From Hymenobacter ruricola (GTDB lineage Bacteria; Bacteroidota; Bacteroidia; Cytophagales; Hymenobacteraceae), in the NCBI RefSeq assembly GCF_015694525.1, contig NZ_JADQDM010000002.1, positions 620,001 to 684,000 on the forward strand: DNA of 64,000 nucleotides, read 5' to 3'. The position numbers and the translations under genes were made by a program. The notes below the pieces were generated by a model, which searched no databases, was not told the DNA's origin, and saw only the letters and a program-made list of their open reading frames with translations. Below are positions 59,249 to 64,000 of the stretch, piece after piece; within the stretch, counting starts at the first letter, position 1, and every line of letters starts with the position of its first letter.

Positions 59249-59980
59249 TTAAAGCAAAAGTGCCGCCAGGGCGAAATCCGCAATCAGGATGGCGATGATG
59301 GAGTTGGTGACGGCGCCGGTGCTGGCTGCGCCTACTTCAAGAGCGCCGCCGGTGGTGAAATAGCCTTTGAACGACGAGATGCCCGAGACCAAGAAAGCAA
59401 ACACGACGGCTTTGATGAGGGCAAACAGGATGTTGTAGGGAATGAAGTCGGTGCGAATGCCTTCGACGTAGTCCTGTGCCGTCATGACGCCGGTGAGGGT
59501 GCCGGCCAAGTAGCCGCCCAAGATGGAAAGCAGCATGGCCATGATGACTAGGAGCGGAAACATGAGGATGGCCGCCAGAATGCGCGGCAGCACCAGATAG
59601 GAGGTCGAATTGATGCCCATGACTTCGAGGGCCGAAATCTGCTCAGTGATGCGCATGGTGCCCAGACCGCCAGCGATGCTGCTGCCCACTTTGCCAGCCA
59701 GCACGATGCTGGTGATGGTAGGCGCGAGCTCCAGAATGGTCATTTCGCGCACCATGTAGCCGATGGTGGACTGCGGAATGAGCGGGTTGGTGAGGTTGTA
59801 GGCAATCTGGACGCAGGTAACGGCCCCGATGAAGGCCGACACGATGGACACGATGACCACGGAATCGACCCCGATGAGGATGGCTTCGTCGATGGTGCGG
59901 TTCCAGAGGACGCGGAACCGCTCGGTGCGCGTGACCATGCCGCGCAAAAAGAGGACGAACGAGCCGAAAGTTGTTAGCAT
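59249..59980 (-). CDS. MlaE-like ABC permease
   Basis: 243 residues with five hydrophobic spans. 'IGVDSVVIVSIVSAFIGAVT', 'TILELAPTITSIVLAGKVGS' and 'ALEVMGINSTSYLVLPRILA' are the MlaE/YrbE signature. It is the inner membrane part of a lipid-transport ABC system with the MlaF-like ATPase. It diverges from an SDR gene. The ending is Leu-rich and hydrophobic. Confidence 0.9.
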   Translation of the reverse strand: MLTTFGSFVLFLRGMVTRTERFRVLWNRTIDEAILIGVDSVVIVSIVSAFIGAVTCVQIAYNLTNPLIPQSTIGYMVREMTILELAPTITSIVLAGKVGSSIAGGLGTMRITEQISALEVMGINSTSYLVLPRILAAILMFPLLVIMAMLLSILGGYLAGTLTGVMTAQDYVEGIRTDFIPYNILFALIKAVVFAFLVSGISSFKGYFTTGGALEVGAASTGAVTNSIIAILIADFALAALLL

Positions 59981-60080
59981 GAGGAATTGTTGAGAATTAA
60001 AAACCGAAGTTTGGGCTGGGGAATTACTGCCAGGGTAGTTCCGCGCGACTCGGGACTTTACGTAAAATCAAGTTTAAACA

Positions 60081-60803
60081 GTGGAAACGAACGAAAAATT
60101 AATTGTCGTGACCGGCGGCAGCAAAGGTATCGGCCGCGCCGTAGTGTCGCGCTTCCTGCGGGCCGGCTACCCAGTGGCCACCTGCGCCCGCTCGGCGGAG
60201 GATTTGGCTGCCCTCACAACCGCACTGGCAGACGAAGTTCCCGCCGGAATATTGCACACGCGGCCCGCCGACCTCAGCCAGGCCGCCGACTGCGCCGCGT
60301 TTGCCGCCTTCGTGCTGGGTTTGGGCCAGCCGGTGGAGGTACTCGTGAACAACGCCGGTGCCTTCGTGCCCGGCCGCCTGCAGGACGAGCCCGACGACGG
60401 CTCGCAGCTGCGCCAGATGCTGGCCGTGAACCTGCTCAGCGCCTATGACGTGACCCTGCCCCTGCTGCCGGGCTTCCTGGCCCGGGGCCGGGGCCACATT
60501 TTCACCATTTGCTCCACGGCCAGCATCACGGCTTACCCCAATGGTGGCTCCTACGGCATTGCCAAGCACGCACTGCTGGGCTTCACCAAAAACCTGCGCG
60601 AAGAGCTGAAGCCCAGCGGCGTGCGCGTGACGGCCGTATTGCCCGGGCCTACTCTCACGGCCAGCTGGGCCGGCGTGGAGCTGCCCGCCGAGCGGTTTGT
60701 GCAGGCCGAAGACGTGGCCGAGGCCGTGTTTGGCACCTACTCGCTCTCGCCCCACGCCGTGGTGGAAGAACTGCTAATTCGGCCGCAACTCGGCGACTTG
60801 TGA
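60081..60803 (+). CDS. SDR-family oxidoreductase (3-ketoacyl reductase-like)
   Basis: 240 residues from a GTG at 60081. 'LIVVTGGSKGIGRAVVSRFL' binds NAD(P), 'VEVLVNNAGAFVPGRLQD' is the N-N-A-G motif, Ser in 'IFTICSTASITAYPN' and Tyr-x-x-x-Lys in 'GGSYGIAKHALLGFTKN' complete the catalytic set. Substrate unknown. It overlaps nothing and is convergent with a small membrane protein gene; only 2 bases separate them. Confidence 0.85.
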   Translation: METNEKLIVVTGGSKGIGRAVVSRFLRAGYPVATCARSAEDLAALTTALADEVPAGILHTRPADLSQAADCAAFAAFVLGLGQPVEVLVNNAGAFVPGRLQDEPDDGSQLRQMLAVNLLSAYDVTLPLLPGFLARGRGHIFTICSTASITAYPNGGSYGIAKHALLGFTKNLREELKPSGVRVTAVLPGPTLTASWAGVELPAERFVQAEDVAEAVFGTYSLSPHAVVEELLIRPQLGDL

Positions 60804-60805
60804 GG

Positions 60806-61267
60806 CTAGGCCTGGGGCGAAGCTGGCTCTGGCCGCCGAATCCAGCGCTGGTAACCATAAAGCAGCGCCATGCCCCAGAAAAGAGCTTCGGCAATGCCGG
60901 CCACGGGCCTTACGAGGGCATGAGACGTGGCCATGGCCACCACCGAGGCGCAAGCCGCCAGCACCCAGGCCAGCTTGAGGTGGTCAAGCAGGCGGCGCGG
61001 ACGCTTGGCCCGGTACCACCAGGCGTAGGCACTCGCCATGAGGGCCGCGCCGGCCAGCAGCAGCTCCGAACCAAACGCCCAATGCTCAATTTTGAACAGC
61101 GTGCCAATGGCCGTGAGCCCGGCCCCGCCCACCAGCAGCGCCACCAGCAGCCAGCCGCTTTTGCGCCATAATTCGCTGCTGAACGCCATCAGAACTAGCA
61201 GCCCGAATTTTATCACCGGGTAAGCCAGCGCTAATCCCGAAGCAAACTGAAAATCCGGCAGGCTCAT
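60806..61267 (-). CDS. Small polytopic membrane protein, GldL-like motif
   Basis: 153 residues with four hydrophobic spans. 'GTLFKIEHWAFGSELLLAG' resembles the G-x-L-F-K-I-x-H-W motif of GldL and related membrane proteins, which form the T9SS motor; here the protein lacks GldL's long cytoplasmic tail. A TAAGTTTG promoter-like element lies 25 bases upstream. Its role is unknown. Confidence 0.65.
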   Translation of the reverse strand: MSLPDFQFASGLALAYPVIKFGLLVLMAFSSELWRKSGWLLVALLVGGAGLTAIGTLFKIEHWAFGSELLLAGAALMASAYAWWYRAKRPRRLLDHLKLAWVLAACASVVAMATSHALVRPVAGIAEALFWGMALLYGYQRWIRRPEPASPQA

Positions 61268-61292
61268 GTGGGGTTGTGCTGAAGCAAGCGGG

Positions 61293-61300
61293 CAAACTTA
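61293..61300 (-). promoter_or_regulatory. Minus-7 element TAAGTTTG of the GldL-like gene
   Basis: A perfect TAnnTTTG on the minus strand, 25 bases before the start at 61267. It overlaps the stop codon of the DUF2807-like gene upstream. Confidence 0.5.
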
Positions 61301-62095
61301 CTCGGTTTTCTTGCCGCCCTTGCCCGTCACGCGGATGTCGACGAACGCGGGCTGCCCGCCGTAATACAAGGTGCCGTTGCCGGCCACGGTGCCGCCCAGG
61401 CGCTGCGACGCCCGCACGTGCGCGTCGCCGTCGCTGTCGCGGGTCAGTTTCACGTCGCAAATCTGCGGGGTGATGCCCTGCGCGAAAAGCCGGCCCGCGC
61501 CCCCCACCGTGCAGTTCATGTAGTCGGCGGTGCCGCGCACGGTGAGGTCGCCCAGCTCGTACTGGTCGACGAACAGCTGCTTGGCTCTCACAGTGAGGTC
61601 AAAGTCGCCGGCCCCAATGAGGTGGAAGAAAATGGTGTCCTGCACGAATTCGCCCACGGTGCTGCCGTTGCCCTGACCGCGCAGGAAGACGTTGGTGATG
61701 CGGGGCAGGTGCAGCGTGACTTCGCGGGGCGAGTCGTAGCTGCGGGTCCAGTTGCAGGTGCTGGTGTTGGCGATTTCGAGGGTGTTGCCTTTGCGGGTGA
61801 GCACGATTTCGTCAATCAAATGCTCGCCGGCGCGCACTTCGGCGTAGGTTTTGGTGTCCTGCACCAGGCGCAAGTCTACGTTGTCGAAAGCCGTGACGGT
61901 GACCAGGCCGGCGTCGACGGCGCGCTGCTGCGTGACGATGGGGCCGGTGCTTTTGAGGCAATCGGCGGTGGGGCCGCAGGTGCTCAGGCCCACGGCCAGG
62001 GCCGCGCCCAGCGCGCCGCGGGCCGCGGCGCGCATTCCGTTGAACCACCCCAGGCCGCTAACTTGCGGCCGCAAACTCGTATAGCGCATTTGCAT
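61298..62095 (-). CDS. DUF2807-like lipoprotein (GIN domain)
   Basis: About 265 residues from the ATG at 62095. After a hydrophobic N-terminus with 'GLSTCGPT' (lipobox-like Cys near residue 41), the protein contains 'VTAFDNVDLRLVQDTKTYAE' and 'VRAGEHLIDEIVLTRKGNTL', typical of the putative auto-transporter adhesin head (GIN/DUF2807) beta-helix; 'ELGDLTVRGTADYMNCTVGG' continues the pattern. Usually outer-membrane or periplasmic. Function unknown. It has its own TATCTTTG promoter element. Confidence 0.72.
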   Translation of the reverse strand: MQMRYTSLRPQVSGLGWFNGMRAAARGALGAALAVGLSTCGPTADCLKSTGPIVTQQRAVDAGLVTVTAFDNVDLRLVQDTKTYAEVRAGEHLIDEIVLTRKGNTLEIANTSTCNWTRSYDSPREVTLHLPRITNVFLRGQGNGSTVGEFVQDTIFFHLIGAGDFDLTVRAKQLFVDQYELGDLTVRGTADYMNCTVGGAGRLFAQGITPQICDVKLTRDSDGDAHVRASQRLGGTVAGNGTLYYGGQPAFVDIRVTGKGGKKTE

Positions 62096-62107
62096 CCTTA
62101 ATTTTCT

Positions 62108-62115
62108 CAAAGATA
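62108..62115 (-). promoter_or_regulatory. Minus-7 element TATCTTTG of the DUF2807-like gene
   Basis: A perfect TAnnTTTG on the minus strand, 12 bases before the ATG at 62095; the divergent SDR gene begins at 62117, immediately next to it. Confidence 0.5.
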
Positions 62116-62116
62116 A

Positions 62117-62812
62117 ATGGACCTCACCGGCAAAGTCGCCATTGTTACCGGCGCAAGCAAAGGAATTGGCCGCGCCACTGTGGAGGCGCTGCTGGCGCGC
62201 GGCGCAGCCGTGGCCGGCTGGGCCCGCACGGCTCCTGCTGGCCTCGTCCACGACCGGTTTCAGTTTTTCGAGTGCGACGTGCAGGATGAGCACTCCATCA
62301 CCGAAGCCTTCACCAACACGCAGCGCGAACTGGGCCCGGATATTCACGTGCTGGTCAACAACGCCGGCCTGGGCATCATGGGCGAGGTGGACGGCTTCCG
62401 GACGGAGGACTGGAAAACGATGTTCGACACCAACGTGCTGGGCACTTTCCTGTGCACCCGTGCCGTGCTGCCCCAGATGAAGCGGCAGCACGCGGGCCAC
62501 GTCGTGAACGTAGCCTCGCTGGCCGGCACGGCAGGCACTGCCGGCATGAGCGGCTACTGCGCCACCAAATTCGCGGTGCGGGGCTTTTCGGATGCCTTAT
62601 TCAAGGAGGTGCGGCCGGCCGGCATCCGCGTAACGTGCGTGATGCCGGGCTCGGTCGAAACCAACTTCAACGGCAAGGAGCCCGGCCCCGCTCCCGACCC
62701 GCACAAGATGCAGCCCGAAGACATTGCGGCCGCCATTGTGCACGCCATCGAAGCGCCCGACACGACCATGATTTCGGAAATCCAGCTGCGGCCGGCGCAG
62801 GTGAACAACTAG
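62117..62812 (+). CDS. SDR-family oxidoreductase
   Basis: 231 residues. 'VAIVTGASKGIGRATVEALL' (cofactor), 'IHVLVNNAGLGIMGEVDG' (N-N-A-G), Ser in 'VVNVASLAGTAGTAG' and Tyr-x-x-x-Lys in 'MSGYCATKFAVRGFSD' are intact. The ending 'RPAQVNN' is followed by a repeated element that joins it to gldA. Substrate unknown; similar enzymes reduce 3-oxoacyl or sorbitol-type substrates. Confidence 0.87.
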   Translation: MDLTGKVAIVTGASKGIGRATVEALLARGAAVAGWARTAPAGLVHDRFQFFECDVQDEHSITEAFTNTQRELGPDIHVLVNNAGLGIMGEVDGFRTEDWKTMFDTNVLGTFLCTRAVLPQMKRQHAGHVVNVASLAGTAGTAGMSGYCATKFAVRGFSDALFKEVRPAGIRVTCVMPGSVETNFNGKEPGPAPDPHKMQPEDIAAAIVHAIEAPDTTMISEIQLRPAQVNN

Positions 62813-62898
62813 TGCTTGGTGCATGGTGCTTAGTGCCTGGCACCAAGGAAGCAAGCGAGAAAACCAAGCACCAGGCACCAACAACCAAGCACCAACCA
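62810..62898. repeat. Word repeat (GTGCTTGGTGC-type) filling the SDR/gldA gap
   Basis: From the SDR stop codon: GTGCTTGGTGCATGGTGC... words in the left part, and CCAAGCACCAGGCACC, CCAAGCACC in the right part. The two halves are inverted with several differences. It fills the whole gap of 86 bases, directly followed by the gldA ATG. Confidence 0.7.
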
Positions 62899-63807
62899 AT
62901 GGTAGAAATTGAACACCTGACCAAAACCTACGGCGCCCAGAACGCCGTGGACAACATCAGCTTCACGGCGGGCAAGGGCGAAATCGTAGGCTTTCTGGGA
63001 CCGAACGGCGCGGGCAAGAGCACGACGATGAAAATTGCCACCGGCTACCTCCCGCCCACCGCCGGCACCGTGCGCGTGGCCGGCCACGACGTGCTCACCG
63101 ACAGCTTGGCCGTGCGCCGCCACGTGGGCTACCTGCCCGAGCACAACCCGCTCTACCTGGATATGTACGTGCACGAGTACCTCGAATTCATCGGCTCGGT
63201 ACACGGCCTCGGCGGCAAAGCCCTGCGCGCCCGCGTGGCCGAGCTGGTGCGCCGCGTGGGCTTGAGCCGCGAGCAGAACAAACAGATTGGCGCGCTCAGC
63301 AAGGGCTACCGGCAGCGCGTGGGCCTGGCCCAGGCCCTCATCCACGACCCCGACGTGCTGATTCTCGACGAGCCCACCACCGGCCTCGACCCCAACCAGA
63401 TTCTGGAAATCCGCCAGCTCATCCGCGAAGTGGGCGAAGATAAAACCGTCATTTTCAGCACCCACATTCTGCCCGAAGTCACGGCCCTGTGCTCGCGCGT
63501 GCTCATCATCAGCCGGGGCAAGCTGGTGGCCGACAGCCCGGTGGCCGAGCTGGCCGCCCGCGCCGCCGGCGAAACCGTGGTCCGCGCCGAGTTTGAAGGC
63601 GCCGTGGACACCGCCCAGTTGTCCCAGTTGCCCGGCGTGCGCCACGTGGAGGCCGCGCCCGATGGTGCCGTGCTACTCCGCACCGCGCCGGGCGTGGATG
63701 TCCGCGCGGCCGTGTCGCGCCTGGCCGGGCAGGAAGGCTGGATACTGCTGGGGCTGCGGCAGGAGCACCAGAGCTTGGAAGAGGTGTTTGGGGAATTGAC
63801 GAAGTAG
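62899..63807 (+). CDS. gldA: ABC transporter ATP-binding subunit GldA
   Basis: 302 residues. Walker A 'GFLGPNGAGKSTTMKIATGY' (about 31-50), signature region 'ALSKGYRQRVGLAQAL' and Walker B 'VLILDEPTTGLDPNQ' are intact, and the C-terminal part 'LLGLRQEHQSLEEVFGELTK' is typical of GldA. With GldF and GldG it forms an ABC transporter required for gliding in Flavobacterium johnsoniae. The ATG lies at the right edge of a repeat. Confidence 0.93.
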   Translation: MVEIEHLTKTYGAQNAVDNISFTAGKGEIVGFLGPNGAGKSTTMKIATGYLPPTAGTVRVAGHDVLTDSLAVRRHVGYLPEHNPLYLDMYVHEYLEFIGSVHGLGGKALRARVAELVRRVGLSREQNKQIGALSKGYRQRVGLAQALIHDPDVLILDEPTTGLDPNQILEIRQLIREVGEDKTVIFSTHILPEVTALCSRVLIISRGKLVADSPVAELAARAAGETVVRAEFEGAVDTAQLSQLPGVRHVEAAPDGAVLLRTAPGVDVRAAVSRLAGQEGWILLGLRQEHQSLEEVFGELTK

Positions 63808-63830
63808 AATTTAATATCCAGAACAACCAG

Positions 63831-63871
63831 AAAGAACGTCATGCTTCGCTGCGCTCTGCATGACGTTCTTT
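63831..63871. repeat. Inverted repeat, copy 3 of the GTCATGC family, between gldA and gldF
   Basis: Perfect 14-base arms AAAGAACGTCATGC / GCATGACGTTCTTT around a 13-base core TTCGCTGCGCTCT. The core words match the arms of copies 1 and 2. It lies between two co-oriented genes. Confidence 0.75.
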
Positions 63872-63890
63872 GACTGACGTTCAAACCAGT

Positions 63891-64000
63891 ATGCTCACCA
63901 TTCTCCAAAAAGAATTCAACGCCTTCCTGAACTCCCCCGTGGCTTACGTAGTGCTGGGGGTTTTTCTGGTTGCGACGGGCCTGTTTGTCTGGGTTTTCCC
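63891..64000 (+). CDS. gldF: Gliding ABC transporter permease GldF, 5' end only
   Basis: The ATG at 63891 opens a frame that runs to the window end. The visible part ('MLTILQKEFNAFLNSPVAYV', then a first hydrophobic span 'VLGVFLVATGLFVWVF') is the start of GldF-like ABC-2 permeases, and it follows gldA as expected. The rest is outside the window. Confidence 0.9.
   Translation, partial: MLTILQKEFNAFLNSPVAYVVLGVFLVATGLFVWVF

Overview
The window reads as chromosomal DNA of a GC-rich member of the Bacteroidota, most likely Hymenobacter or a close relative (Cytophagales, Hymenobacteraceae). The evidence is: two type A and two type B type IX secretion (T9SS) sorting proteins plus an S74-chaperone T9SS protein; gldA and the start of gldF (gliding/T9SS ABC transporter) at the right edge; promoters of the Bacteroidota form TTTG-N(about 20)-TAnnTTTG; few visible Shine-Dalgarno sequences; and a high-GC codon bias that produces very long antisense open frames. 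No rRNA, tRNA, CRISPR array or prophage was recognised. The genus is inferred.

Layout. 1-0.9 kb: 3' end of a REP-associated tyrosine transposase (RAYT), REP-like palindromes, and an XRE-type regulator with an operator-like upstream region. 0.9-8.6 kb: hisS, an RsiV-like lipoprotein, two tandem paralogous T9SS surface proteins, and a decayed locus where a truncated LytS-like sensor kinase meets a deleted vanadium haloperoxidase gene. 8.8-25 kb: mostly housekeeping and metabolic genes (hutH, ybaB, a TPR/OmpA-like lipoprotein, pyruvate dehydrogenase E1-beta, DinB, thioesterase and methyltransferase, a YedY-like molybdoenzyme with its cytochrome b, ffh). 25-47 kb: a large surface-polysaccharide island. 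It holds glycosyltransferases, membrane proteins, an MBOAT/SGNH acylation pair, a pseudaminic-acid type pathway (pseB, pseC, pseH, pseI and an SpsF-like cytidylyltransferase, with accessory reductases, a GNAT and a MaoC protein), a polysaccharide deacetylase and a flippase. A type B T9SS protein and an S74-type T9SS protein are interleaved. 47-54 kb: an HME-type RND efflux operon in the order outer membrane protein, adaptor, pump. 54-64 kb: etfBA, a bifunctional nuclease with a UVR tail, a YfiT-like DinB protein, an MlaFE-like lipid transporter, SDR enzymes, a DUF2807-like lipoprotein, gldA and gldF (cut by the window end).

How it fits together. The island would make a nonulosonic-acid (pseudaminic-like) sugar, modify it by acylation, and export a glycan. 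The interleaved T9SS substrates and the gld genes suggest a surface where secreted proteins and glycan are assembled together; this link is inference. No PseG was found, so the pathway is incomplete within this window.

The most unusual signal is in the intergenic DNA. At least five gaps between co-oriented genes (pseI/GT, cusB/tolC, etfB/etfA, mlaE/mlaF, SDR/gldA) are filled almost end to end by short degenerate words repeated in tandem and then repeated in inverted orientation. The word differs at each locus. Separate families of longer perfect inverted repeats (arms of 14 to 41 bp) and REP-like palindromes lie elsewhere.
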